DNA of 64,000 nt from Mycolicibacterium novocastrense (GTDB taxonomy: Bacteria > Actinomycetota > Actinomycetes > Mycobacteriales > Mycobacteriaceae), in NCBI RefSeq assembly GCF_001570485.1, contig NZ_BCTA01000036.1, forward strand, positions 496,001-560,000, in the 5' to 3' direction. The translations under genes were made by a program, and so were the position numbers. This document shows positions 44,456 through 52,962 of this stretch, piece after piece; within the stretch, counting starts at the first letter, position 1; the number at the start of each line of letters is the position of its first letter. The notes under the pieces were generated by a model. The model saw only the letters and a list, made by a program, of their open reading frames with translations. It searched no databases and had not been told where the DNA came from.

Positions 44456-45358
44456 TCACGCTCGGGGGTGGGCCTGGTCGTGGACGGCGCGCAGCCGTGC
44501 GACCGTGACGTGCGTGTAGAGCTGCGTGGTGGCCAGGGTGGAATGGCCGAGCAACTCCTGCACAATGCGCAAGTCGGCGCCGCCTTCGAGCAGATGTGTT
44601 GCGGCGCTGTGCCGCAACCCGTGTGGTCCGATGTCGGGTGCGCCGTCGACCGCCGCGACGGTCTGGTGCACGACGGTGCGCGCCTGGCGAGGGTCGAGCC
44701 GACGGCCACGCGCCCCCAGCAGCAGCGCCGGGCCCGAATCCGCGGTAGCCAACGCCGGCCTGCCGCGATCGAGCCACGCCGTCATCGCATCCTGCGCGGG
44801 CACACCGAACGGCACCGTCCGTTGTTTGTTGCCCTTGCCGAGGACCCGCAGCAGCCGCCGCGGCATGTCGACGTCGTCGATGTCGAGCCCGCACAGCTCG
44901 CTGACACGAATACCGGTGGCGTACAACAACTCAACAATCAGCCGGTCGCGCAGTGCCATCGGATCACCCTGTTCGGCACCGGATTTCGCGGCCGCCATGG
45001 CGTCGAGTGCCTGGTCCTCGCGCAACACCGCGGGCAGCTCACGCCGCGCCTTCGGCACCTGCAGCCGGGCCGCGGGATCACCGGCGATCAACCCGCGTCG
45101 CACCGCCCACGCGGTGAACATCTTGACCGCGGACGTGCGTCGGGCCAGCGTCGTGCGCGCGGCACCGGCGGCGGCCTGGGCAGCCAGCCACGCCCGCAGC
45201 ACCGGCAGGCTCAGCGCGTCGAAACCGACGTCGTGTCCGCGCTCGGCCATGAACCCGAACAACGACCGCAGGTCACCGAGGTAGGCGCGGCGGGTGTGCT
45301 CGGAGCGGCCCCGCTCCAGCGCGAGGTACTCGTCGAACTCCTCGAGAACGCCTTCCAC
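44456..45358 (-). CDS. xerC: Tyrosine recombinase XerC
   Basis: A 300-residue site-specific recombinase that, with XerD, resolves chromosome dimers at dif. The N-terminal SAM-like DNA-binding domain ([24 protein letters not shown]) is followed by the catalytic domain with Arg in [23 protein letters not shown] (His and Arg), the HxxH-type [10 protein letters not shown] and the nucleophilic Tyr in QLYTHV. The start is GTG 45358. Backbone position matches M. tuberculosis Rv2894c. Confidence 0.96.
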   Translation of the reverse strand: MEGVLEEFDEYLALERGRSEHTRRAYLGDLRSLFGFMAERGHDVGFDALSLPVLRAWLAAQAAAGAARTTLARRTSAVKMFTAWAVRRGLIAGDPAARLQVPKARRELPAVLREDQALDAMAAAKSGAEQGDPMALRDRLIVELLYATGIRVSELCGLDIDDVDMPRRLLRVLGKGNKQRTVPFGVPAQDAMTAWLDRGRPALATADSGPALLLGARGRRLDPRQARTVVHQTVAAVDGAPDIGPHGLRHSAATHLLEGGADLRIVQELLGHSTLATTQLYTHVTVARLRAVHDQAHPRA

Positions 45359-45391
45359 GACACCAACCGTCGCAGAGTCTCACCGCAACGC

Positions 45392-46552
45392 TCAGGTGAC
45401 GCGCCGCAGCGTGTCCGGAGTGAGATCGGCCAGGGTGGGATAACCGTCGACGGCCATCGTCAGATCGGCCTCGGCAAGCAGTGAACGCAGCACGTGAACG
45501 ATGCCGTCCAGGCCGCCCAGTGCCAGTCCGTAGGCATAGGGCCGTCCGATTCCGACGGCGGTGGCGCCCAGCGCGAGCGCTTTGACGATGTCGGACCCGC
45601 TGCGGATGCCCGAGTCGAACAGCACCGGCAACCCGTCGGCCGCCTCCACGACGCCGGGCAGGCAATCGATGGCCGCCAGCCCGCCGTTGGCCTGGCGTCC
45701 GCCGTGGTTGGAGCAGTAGATGGCGTCGACGCCGCCGTCCTTGGCGCGTCGCGCGTCGTCGGGATGGCAGATGCCCTTGACGATGAGCGGCAGATCGGTC
45801 AGCGAACGCAGCCACGGCAGGTCGTCCCACGTCAGCGGGTTGCCGAAGAGCCCCACCCAGTGCATGACGGTGGCCTGCGGGTTCTCCTCGGGCGGCTGCG
45901 GAAGCGCGGCGCGGAACACCGGGTCGCTGGTGTAGTTGGCCAGGCAGCGGCCGCGCAACTGCGGGAAGTTCGACGTCGACAGGTCACGCGGCCGCCAACC
46001 GGGCACCCAGGTGTCCAGCGTGACGATGATGCCCTTGTAACCGGCGGCCTCGGCACGGTGAACGAGGCTGGCGGCCAACTCCCGGTCGGTCGGCGTGTAC
46101 AGCTGGAAAAAGCCTGGCGTATCACCGAATTCGGCGGCGACGTCCTCGAGCGGGTCCTCGGTGAGGGTCGACACCACCATCGGCACACCGGTACGTGCCG
46201 CGGCGCGGGCCGTGACGAGGTCCCCGTGCCCGTCCTGCGCGCAGATTCCGATCACCCCGATCGGCGCCATGAACACCGGCGAGGGCAACGTCATTCCGAA
46301 CAGGTTGACCGAGAGGTCACGTTCGCGAGTGGCGCGGAACATCCGCGGCATCAGACCCCAGTTGTCGAACGCGGTGCGATTGAGCCGCTGGGTTCGTTCG
46401 TCCCCGGCTCCTCCCGCGACGTAGGAGTACACCGACGGCGGCATGGCCGCTTCCGCCTTGGCCTCCCACTCCGCGAACGTCATCGGCAGCTTCGGCACGA
46501 TGCCGGAGAGGCCCTGCAGGTAGATCTCGAACTGGTAGTTACCGAACGTCAT
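45392..46552 (-). CDS. Lactate 2-monooxygenase-like alpha-hydroxy-acid oxidase
   Basis: A 386-residue FMN enzyme of the alpha-hydroxy-acid oxidase family. The N-terminal part ([32 protein letters not shown]) and the [20 protein letters not shown] active-site loop, with His and Arg, match mycobacterial lactate 2-monooxygenase, which converts L-lactate to acetate, CO2 and water. An L-lactate or mandelate oxidase role is possible. ATG 46550-46552 starts the protein. It is separate from the siderophore gene behind it (24-nt gap, same strand). Confidence 0.9.
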   Translation of the reverse strand: MTFGNYQFEIYLQGLSGIVPKLPMTFAEWEAKAEAAMPPSVYSYVAGGAGDERTQRLNRTAFDNWGLMPRMFRATRERDLSVNLFGMTLPSPVFMAPIGVIGICAQDGHGDLVTARAAARTGVPMVVSTLTEDPLEDVAAEFGDTPGFFQLYTPTDRELAASLVHRAEAAGYKGIIVTLDTWVPGWRPRDLSTSNFPQLRGRCLANYTSDPVFRAALPQPPEENPQATVMHWVGLFGNPLTWDDLPWLRSLTDLPLIVKGICHPDDARRAKDGGVDAIYCSNHGGRQANGGLAAIDCLPGVVEAADGLPVLFDSGIRSGSDIVKALALGATAVGIGRPYAYGLALGGLDGIVHVLRSLLAEADLTMAVDGYPTLADLTPDTLRRVT

Positions 46553-46576
46553 GCGGCCAGCGTGCCAGGCGGCCGG

Positions 46577-47461
46577 TCAGGCGCTGGCTTCGGCCTTGGC
46601 GAGCTCGGCCTTCCACTGGCGGAAGGTCTCCTCGGTGCGTCCGCGTCGCCAGTAGCCGGAGATCGACGACGCCCATTTGGCCGCGATGCCGCGCTCCTTG
46701 CGGATGTAGGGCCGCAGGTTGTGCATGACGGCCTGAGCCTCGCCGTGGATGAACACCTGCACCTGCCCGGGCAGCCACGGGGTTTCCTTGACCGCGGCGA
46801 TCAGCGGGGCGTGGTCACCGGCCTGATCCTCGGGCACCAGGTCGGCACGGCCACCGCGGTAGATCCAGCGCACCTCGACACCGTCGGGCTTCTTCAGCGG
46901 AATCTCGTCGTCGGGGCCGGCGACCTCGATGAATACTCGTCCGATCGCGTTGGCCGGCAACGCTTCCAGCGCGGCACTGATCGCGGGAACCGCGGCTTCG
47001 TCGCCGGCCATCAAATGCCAGTCCGCCGCTGGATCGGGCGCATAGGCGCCGCTCGGACCCATCAGGTAGGCGGGCTGGCCGGGGGTCGCGGCGGCCGCCC
47101 ATGGCCCGGCGACGCCGTGGTCACCGTGCACGACGAAGTCGATGCAGATCTCGCGGCGTTCGGGGTCGACGCTGCGCACGGTGTAGGTGCGCACGGTGGG
47201 CCGCCGCTCCGGCGGCAGTGACGAGAACGAGTCGAGTGTCAGCGGCCGCGGCAATTGCGCGACATCGATGCCGCGATCGACGATCACGAGCTTCACGTAG
47301 GCGTCGGTGAATTCGTTCGGGGTGAACGTGTCGAACCCCGGTCCGCCGAGAACCAGTCGAATCATGTGCGGTGTCAATTGCTCGGTACGCACCACTTCGA
47401 AGGTGTGTATCGGTCGCGCTGCCACGAAAAATCCCTCCAAAACCTCGGCTAACCTGGTCAT
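46577..47461 (-). CDS. viuB: Siderophore-interacting protein (FAD-linked ferric reductase)
   Basis: A 294-residue SIP-family flavoprotein that reduces iron held in siderophores and releases it in the cytosol. The FAD-binding motif is TVRTYTVR (RxYT), followed by DFVVHGDHGVAGPWA and GPSGAYAPDPAADWHLMAGDE. The C-terminal SIP domain has FIHGEAQAVMHNLRPYIRKERGI and SGYWRRGRTEE. Its location after xerC matches M. tuberculosis Rv2895c (viuB). ATG 47459-47461. Confidence 0.92.
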   Translation of the reverse strand: MTRLAEVLEGFFVAARPIHTFEVVRTEQLTPHMIRLVLGGPGFDTFTPNEFTDAYVKLVIVDRGIDVAQLPRPLTLDSFSSLPPERRPTVRTYTVRSVDPERREICIDFVVHGDHGVAGPWAAAATPGQPAYLMGPSGAYAPDPAADWHLMAGDEAAVPAISAALEALPANAIGRVFIEVAGPDDEIPLKKPDGVEVRWIYRGGRADLVPEDQAGDHAPLIAAVKETPWLPGQVQVFIHGEAQAVMHNLRPYIRKERGIAAKWASSISGYWRRGRTEETFRQWKAELAKAEASA

Positions 47462-47573
47462 TCGCCAGCGTTATCGACTATACGAGCGGGCCACGCCGGC
47501 CGGGGCCCCACGTCGCCGGGCCGGACGGACGCCTCACGCAGGCGCACGTGCTCGACCGCTGGTATGCCGCGGC

Positions 47574-47855
47574 TCAGTCGCGGATATCGGATGGGTGCTT
47601 CGCGAGCGGGGTCACCTCGATGACCATGTACGGGAACAGCGGCAGACCCGAGAGGATCTGATGCAGTTCGTCGTTGGATTCCACATCGAATATCGAATAG
47701 TTCGCATACTCACCGACGATGCGCCAGATGTGCGGCCATTTGCCGGCGCGTTGCAGTTCCTGGCTGTAGCGCTTCTCCCGGGCCACCATCTCGTCGCGCT
47801 GCTGCGGGTCGAGATCGGTCGGGAGGTCGACGTCCATGCGTACGTGGAAGATCAC
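47574..47855 (-). CDS. catC: Muconolactone delta-isomerase
   Basis: A 93-residue enzyme converting muconolactone to 3-oxoadipate enol-lactone in catechol degradation. MIFHVRMDVDLP at the start, YSQELQRAGKWPHIWRIVGEYANYSIFDV and the LPLFPYMVIEVTPLAKHPSD end are characteristic; the family forms decamers. The ATG overlaps the catA stop as ATGA, and it ends the catR-catB-catA-catC transcription unit. A short CCGCG/CGCGG stem overlies its stop codon. Confidence 0.96.
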   Translation of the reverse strand: MIFHVRMDVDLPTDLDPQQRDEMVAREKRYSQELQRAGKWPHIWRIVGEYANYSIFDVESNDELHQILSGLPLFPYMVIEVTPLAKHPSDIRD

Positions 47856-48739
47856 GAGACATCAGCCCCCACGGGGTCGAGAACGAAGTCGTAGACGACC
47901 TTCTGGGTGCCGTCGGGCTGGTCCTGCGGGTCCAGGACGAGCTCGGGCTTGACGGCGTCGGCGATGTCGTCGCCGTTGTGCGGGTCGCCGGGGAAATACA
48001 GTTGCGCGGTGAGCAGTTCGTAGCCGGGCGCGGAAACCTTGACGTGCAGATGCGCAGGCCGCCACGCGTGCCATCCCGCCGCTGCGATCAACTTGCCGCA
48101 CGAGCCGTCGGTCGGTATCTGGTAGGGGGCCGGCCGGATGGTGGTGATCTCGAACGCCCCGTCGGCGCCGGTCGTGAAGGTGCCGCGCAGATTCCACTCG
48201 GGCAGGTTCGGTGCGAATTGCGAGTAGAAGCCGTCGGCGTCTGCGTGCCACAGTTCGACCTTGCCCGGCAGCGGCGTGCCGTCGGTCGCGGTGATCCGCC
48301 CCTCCCACACCAGCGGGGTGCCCTGCTCGCCGTCGCGCATCGGGATCGCCCCGCGCGCACCACATTCGGGTGAGCCGGGCACGTAGTACGGGCCCTCGAT
48401 GGTGCCCTTGTTGCCCTTGCGGTGGTCGGTGGCGACCTCTTCGACGACGTGCTCCACCCAGACGTCGAGGAACAGCGGCCACTCACCGTCGTTGCCCACG
48501 TCGATCAGCCATGCCTTGAGCGCGTTGTACTCGTCGTAGGTGACGCGGTGGCGGCGGATGGTGTCGTGTACGGCCGACAGCACCTCGCGGGCCAGCAGGC
48601 TGACCCGCTCCTTGGGGGTGTCCCGGACCGCCTGGTACGGAGACTTGTCGGCGTGGAACCGCTCGGTCGCACATGCGCCCGATGCCGCCGCCGTGGCGGT
48701 GCCGACCGGAACCTCGATGATGCTTTCCATGGTGGTCAT
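47852..48739 (-). CDS. catA: Catechol 1,2-dioxygenase
   Basis: A 295-residue intradiol dioxygenase that opens catechol to cis,cis-muconate. The iron ligands are expected in EGPYYVPGSPECG (Tyr), a second Tyr in the ...RPAPYQIPTDG region and the two histidines of WRPAHLHVKVSAPG. The N-terminal helical dimer domain and the family length are complete. ATG 48737-48739 follows a purine-rich AGAGAG; an earlier in-frame ATG (48760) is less likely. Cotranscribed with catB and catC. Confidence 0.96.
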   Translation of the reverse strand: MTTMESIIEVPVGTATAAASGACATERFHADKSPYQAVRDTPKERVSLLAREVLSAVHDTIRRHRVTYDEYNALKAWLIDVGNDGEWPLFLDVWVEHVVEEVATDHRKGNKGTIEGPYYVPGSPECGARGAIPMRDGEQGTPLVWEGRITATDGTPLPGKVELWHADADGFYSQFAPNLPEWNLRGTFTTGADGAFEITTIRPAPYQIPTDGSCGKLIAAAGWHAWRPAHLHVKVSAPGYELLTAQLYFPGDPHNGDDIADAVKPELVLDPQDQPDGTQKVVYDFVLDPVGADVS

Positions 48740-48795
48740 GTCGTGCTCTCTTCTCTCCATTGATCTTTCACACCCGGGGCTGACCGCGGGAAGCC

Positions 48796-49899
48796 TTACT
48801 TGTCGGTGCGGTAACGACCGAGCTTGTCGGTGTCGATGTCGATTCCGAGGCCCGGTCCGGCAGGCACGTGCAGCTGACCGTCGTGGATGCGCAGCGGGCT
48901 GATGAGCAGGTCGTCGGCCATGTCCAAGAAGTTGGACAGTTCGCCCGCACGGCGGGATGTCAGCTCGAATGCCGACCCGAACGCGACGGCGCAGGCGGTG
49001 CCGAGTTGGCCGTCGATCTGGTTTCCCATCACCACCTCCAATCCGAGTCCCTCGGCGAGGTGATGCACTCGCCGCGAACCGGTGAAACCGGTGCGCGCGG
49101 TCTTGATGCTGACCGCGGTCGCCGACCCGCCCATGATCTCGCGCGTCACGTCGGCCGGGGTCGGCACGGATTCGTCGGCGATGAACGGGATGTCGAGGTG
49201 CGACACCAGCCAGCGGCGGCCCAGCACATCATCGGCCGGACACAGCTCTTCGGCGAAGAGCAGGTCCAGATCGGCCATCTCGTTCATCGCTCGCAGCGAC
49301 TCCGCGGCCGTCCAGCCCCGGTTCCCGTCGATGTAGAGCTCGATGGAGTTGCCGAAGCGCTCGCGGAGCGCGCGCACGACCGCGGTGTCCAGGGAGACCG
49401 GCCGGCGACCGACCTTCACTTTGAACGTCGTGATTCCGTAGAGGTCGTTGATGCGTTCGGCCTCGGCCACCATCGTCTCCGGCGTGTCGAAACCCAACAT
49501 GTGGCTGACCCGCATGTGGTCGGTGTAGCCGCCGAGCAACGCGGTGACCGGCAACCCGAGGGTCCGGCCGAGCGCGTCCCAGATCGCCATGTCGACAGCG
49601 GCTTTCGCGGTGGGGTTGCCCACCGTACGGGCCAGCCGAGCGTGGATCGTTTCGCGCTCGGTGAGCGTCAGACCCACGATCTGCGGGGCGAAGATCTGGC
49701 GGATCACCGCGAGGATGCCGTCCTGGGTCTCGCCGTAGGTGAATGGCCGCGGCGGCGCCTCGGCCACGCCGATCACGCCTTCGTCGGTGTGCACCCGCAC
49801 CAGGACGTGCTCGGCGGCGCGCACCTCGCCCGAGGCGAACTTGAGCGGCTTGACGTAGGGAATCGCGAACGGAATGGCCTCGACGGCAACTATTTTCAT
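48796..49899 (-). CDS. catB: Muconate cycloisomerase
   Basis: A 367-residue enolase-superfamily enzyme converting cis,cis-muconate to muconolactone. The base motif KxK is FKVKVGR, metal ligands are found in YIDGNRGW (Asp), FAEELC (Glu) and IADESV (Glu), and the opposite Lys in SIKTARTGF. ATG 49897-49899 overlaps the LysR stop as ATGA, so catB is translationally coupled to its own regulator. The frame upstream is antisense and not coding. Confidence 0.95.
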   Translation of the reverse strand: MKIVAVEAIPFAIPYVKPLKFASGEVRAAEHVLVRVHTDEGVIGVAEAPPRPFTYGETQDGILAVIRQIFAPQIVGLTLTERETIHARLARTVGNPTAKAAVDMAIWDALGRTLGLPVTALLGGYTDHMRVSHMLGFDTPETMVAEAERINDLYGITTFKVKVGRRPVSLDTAVVRALRERFGNSIELYIDGNRGWTAAESLRAMNEMADLDLLFAEELCPADDVLGRRWLVSHLDIPFIADESVPTPADVTREIMGGSATAVSIKTARTGFTGSRRVHHLAEGLGLEVVMGNQIDGQLGTACAVAFGSAFELTSRRAGELSNFLDMADDLLISPLRIHDGQLHVPAGPGLGIDIDTDKLGRYRTDK

Positions 49900-50807
49900 G
49901 AGTCTTCCTCGCTGAGAGTGGCTACCGCCGGCGCGTACGCCGCCGACAAGACGGTCACGACGGCGTCGACGACGGGGTTGTCGACTCCCCGACGCCACGC
50001 GAGTGCCAGTTCGATCGACGCGCCGTCGAGAATGTCGCGGAATACCACGCCGTGCAGTGGCAACGCCCGTACCGACGCGGGCACCATCGCGACCCCCAGC
50101 CCCGCAGCGACCAACGCCAGTAGCACCGCGGTGCCGGGGGCGGCGTGTTCGCGGTGCGGCACGAACCCCGCCCGGCGGCAGGCCCGTACCACGGTGTCGT
50201 TGACCGCGGAGTCCTGGCCGGAGTAGCCGATGAACGGCTCGCTGCGCAGATCGGCCAGCGAGATGACGGGCTCGGCGACCAGTCGATGATCGGCGGAGAC
50301 GGCCAGGATCAGAGGCTCGTCGTCGATGGTCTGCAGCTCGATCTCGTCGCCGATTGCGGGCGGGCGCAGCACGCCGACGTCGAGCGCGCCGGTCCCCAGC
50401 CTTTCGCACTGGGTGGGCGTGAGCATGTCGGCGTGGATGTCGAGCGCCAGGGCGGGCAGCTCCTGGCGCAGGATGCGGGCCATCCGCGGCAGATGGGAGA
50501 ACGCAGCGGTGCCCGTCAGGCCCAGTCGCAACAGTCCGGAGTGGCCGGCGGCGATGCGGCGCACCCCTCGTTGCGCCTCATCGACCCCGTCCAGGATCCG
50601 GGCGGCTTCGTCACGCAGGAACTCACCTGCCGCGGTCAGCGACACGTGGCGGGTGGTCCGGTTGAACAGGGTGACGTCCAGCTCGTGCTCGAGTTGGCGG
50701 ATGGCATAGGACAGCGCCGGCTGCGCAACGTGCAGGAGCTCGGCGGCCTGCCCGAAATGGCAGGTCTCGGCCACCGCTGCGAAGTAGCGCAGGTGCCGCA
50801 GCTCCAT
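49896..50807 (-). CDS. catR: LysR-family regulator of the cat genes (CatR-like)
   Basis: A 303-residue LysR protein. The winged helix-turn-helix covers residues 1-60 ([33 protein letters not shown]); the effector-binding domain follows, with AGLGVAMVPASV typical of CatM/BenM/CatR relatives that sense muconate. Unlike most LysR activators, it is the first gene of the operon it probably controls and overlaps catB by 4 bp. The start is ATG 50805-50807, about 100 nt from the shared 26-bp site at 50905. Confidence 0.9.
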   Translation of the reverse strand: MELRHLRYFAAVAETCHFGQAAELLHVAQPALSYAIRQLEHELDVTLFNRTTRHVSLTAAGEFLRDEAARILDGVDEAQRGVRRIAAGHSGLLRLGLTGTAAFSHLPRMARILRQELPALALDIHADMLTPTQCERLGTGALDVGVLRPPAIGDEIELQTIDDEPLILAVSADHRLVAEPVISLADLRSEPFIGYSGQDSAVNDTVVRACRRAGFVPHREHAAPGTAVLLALVAAGLGVAMVPASVRALPLHGVVFRDILDGASIELALAWRRGVDNPVVDAVVTVLSAAYAPAVATLSEEDS

Positions 50808-50904
50808 CGCGTCGCTCCCTTCCGGCTGTGTCCGGGCCCCTCTCGGAGCCTCCCTGTGACCGCCGACACCATTGACGGTAACGGCGCGATCCATAGATCA
50901 CAAA

Positions 50905-50930
50905 GACCTATTAGCGGTTGATTGAGGGGA
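50905..50930. promoter_or_regulatory. LysR-binding site upstream of catR and benA
   Basis: ACCTATTA (50906-50913), six variable nucleotides, then TGATTGAG and GG. The same blocks occur at 60616-60641 before the second LysR gene. It lies in the 235-bp divergent region between catR and benA and may control both. Confidence 0.6.
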
Positions 50931-51042
50931 TTTGTTTATCAATAGCCACCTGGGCCACGACTAGGCATAACCCTAGTGTGACCGGCACCACTCGCTGCCA
51001 GAGTGCAGATAAGCGTCACATCCACCCCCGTTGGAGGTCCCC

Positions 51043-52410
51043 ATGACCGCATCGCTATCCACCCCGAAGAGCCGCGTCGCCGCCGTGTTGTCCGACGCGG
51101 TGATCGACGACCCCGAGGCCGGCATCTACCGCGCCAACCGCCGGATCTTCACCGACGAGGAGATCTTCGAACTCGAGATGAAGCACATTTTCGAGGGCAA
51201 CTGGGTCTACCTCGCCCACGAGAGCCAGGTCGCGAACCCCGGTGATTACTTCACCACCTACATCGGCAGGCAGCCCGTCGTCATCACCCGCGACAAGAGC
51301 GGCCAGATGCACTGTCTGATCAATGCATGCGCACACCGTGGCGCGATGCTCTGCCGCCGCAAGACCGACAACCGGATGACGCTGACGTGCCCCTTCCACG
51401 GGTGGACGTTCCGCAATGACGGCGCTCTGCTGAAGGTCAAGGACCCCGAGGGCGCCGGCTATCCGGAGACGTTCAACGCCAACGGCTCTCACAACCTGAC
51501 CCGGGTCGCCCGATTCGAGAGTTATCGCGGGTTCCTGTTCGGCAGCATCAACGAGGATGTGTTGCCGCTGTCAGAACATCTGGGCGATGCCACCAAGGTC
51601 ATCGACATGCTCGTCGATCAGTCCCCCGACGGCCTGGAGGTGCTGCGGGGATCGTCGACGTACACCTATGACGGTAACTGGAAAGTGCAGGCAGAGAACG
51701 GCGCCGACGGCTACCACGTGACCGCGACGCACTGGAACTATGCGGCCACGACCAGTCGACGCGGCACCGGCGAATCCTCGAACGACACCAAGGCTCTCGA
51801 CGCGGGCAACTGGGGTAAGTCGGGCGGCGGGTACTGGTCGTTCCCCCACGGGCACCTGTGCCTGTGGACCTGGGCGGCCAACCCGCAGGATCGACCGCTG
51901 TGGGACAAGCTCGACGAGCTCAAGGCCACGCACGGTGATGCCAAGGGCGAGTTCATGGTTCGCGGTTCGCGCAACCTGTGCGTCTACCCGAATCTGTATC
52001 TTATGGACCAGTTCTCGACGCAGATCCGGCACTTCCGGCCGATCGCGCCAGACCAGACTGAGGTGACGATCTACTGCATCGCACCGAAAGGTGAAAGCGC
52101 TGCTGCCCGCACGCAGCGGATCCGCCAGTACGAGGACTTCTTCAACGCATCCGGGATGGCCACCCCCGACGATCTCGAAGAGTTCCGCTCGTGCCAGTTG
52201 ACGTTCCGCGCCGAGGCCGCACCGTGGAACGACATGAGCCGCGGCGCCCAGCACTGGTTGACCGGGCCCGACGAGGTCGCCACCTCTTTGGGAATGGACG
52301 GCGTCGTATCGGCCGGAGTCAAGAACGAAGACGAAGGTCTCTACCCCGTCCAGCACGGCTACTGGCTGCACACCATGCAGAGTGCGCTGCAGAAGGAATC
52401 GGAGAAGTGA
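51043..52410 (+). CDS. benA: Benzoate 1,2-dioxygenase, large (alpha) subunit
   Basis: A 455-residue ring-hydroxylating oxygenase subunit. The Rieske cluster ligands are Cys96 and His98 in CAHRGAMLC and Cys116 and His119 in CPFHGW. The mononuclear iron site is ENGADGYHVTATH (Asp and two His, about residues 217-230). With BenB and BenC it converts benzoate to the cis-diol carboxylate. GGAGG at 51032-51036 supports ATG 51043. First gene of benA-benB-benCD-benR. Confidence 0.97.
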   Translation: MTASLSTPKSRVAAVLSDAVIDDPEAGIYRANRRIFTDEEIFELEMKHIFEGNWVYLAHESQVANPGDYFTTYIGRQPVVITRDKSGQMHCLINACAHRGAMLCRRKTDNRMTLTCPFHGWTFRNDGALLKVKDPEGAGYPETFNANGSHNLTRVARFESYRGFLFGSINEDVLPLSEHLGDATKVIDMLVDQSPDGLEVLRGSSTYTYDGNWKVQAENGADGYHVTATHWNYAATTSRRGTGESSNDTKALDAGNWGKSGGGYWSFPHGHLCLWTWAANPQDRPLWDKLDELKATHGDAKGEFMVRGSRNLCVYPNLYLMDQFSTQIRHFRPIAPDQTEVTIYCIAPKGESAAARTQRIRQYEDFFNASGMATPDDLEEFRSCQLTFRAEAAPWNDMSRGAQHWLTGPDEVATSLGMDGVVSAGVKNEDEGLYPVQHGYWLHTMQSALQKESEK

Positions 52411-52412
52411 CG

Positions 52413-52952
52413 ATGACGACCACCGCTGGAACGAGCCCCGCGACACCCGATACGGCCGACAAACTGATCACCCAGAACGCCATCGAGCAGTTCCTCTACC
52501 GTGAGGCGCGCTATCTCGATGACCGCGAGTTCGAGAAGTGGTTGGACTGCTACGCCGACGACGTGGAGTACTGGATGCCGGCGTGGACGGACGACGACCG
52601 GCTCGTCGAGGACCCCACACGTGACATCTCGCTGATCTACTACGCCAACAAGGGCGGCCTCGAGGACCGGGTGTTTCGCATCCGCACCGAGCGTTCGTCG
52701 GCGACGTCCCTGCCCGAACCGCGCACCAGCCACAACATCTCCAACGTCGAGGTCATCGAACGTCGCGGAAACCTGGTCGACGTCCGGTTCAACTGGCACA
52801 CCATGTATTTCCGGTACAAGACCATCGACCCGTATTACGGCACGTCCTTCTACACCATCGACTTCACCGGCGACCAGCCCTTGATCCGCCGCAAGACGGT
52901 CGTGCTCAAGAACGACTACATCCACCATGTGGTGGACGTCTACCACGTGTGA
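52413..52952 (+). CDS. benB: Benzoate 1,2-dioxygenase, small (beta) subunit
   Basis: A 179-residue beta subunit with the NTF2-like fold; it has a structural role in the alpha3beta3 oxygenase. Family marks are LYREARYLDDREFEKWLDCYADDVEYWMPAW, TSHNISNVEV and RRKTVVLKNDYIHHVVDVYH at the C-terminus. ATG 52413 follows GGAGAAG in the benA stop region by a few nucleotides. It ends 10 nt before the benCD start. Confidence 0.96.
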   Translation: MTTTAGTSPATPDTADKLITQNAIEQFLYREARYLDDREFEKWLDCYADDVEYWMPAWTDDDRLVEDPTRDISLIYYANKGGLEDRVFRIRTERSSATSLPEPRTSHNISNVEVIERRGNLVDVRFNWHTMYFRYKTIDPYYGTSFYTIDFTGDQPLIRRKTVVLKNDYIHHVVDVYHV

Positions 52953-52962
52953 GGGGCCGACC

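Noticed and set aside
49900..50409. Upstream extension of catB
   Set aside because: The frame is inside catR on the same strand in another frame and lacks conserved residues; the family N-terminus begins at 49899.
50975..51020. TGTGAC and GTCACA as a CRP-like site before benA
   Set aside because: The half-sites are more than 30 nt apart, far from the usual spacing of 6 nt.
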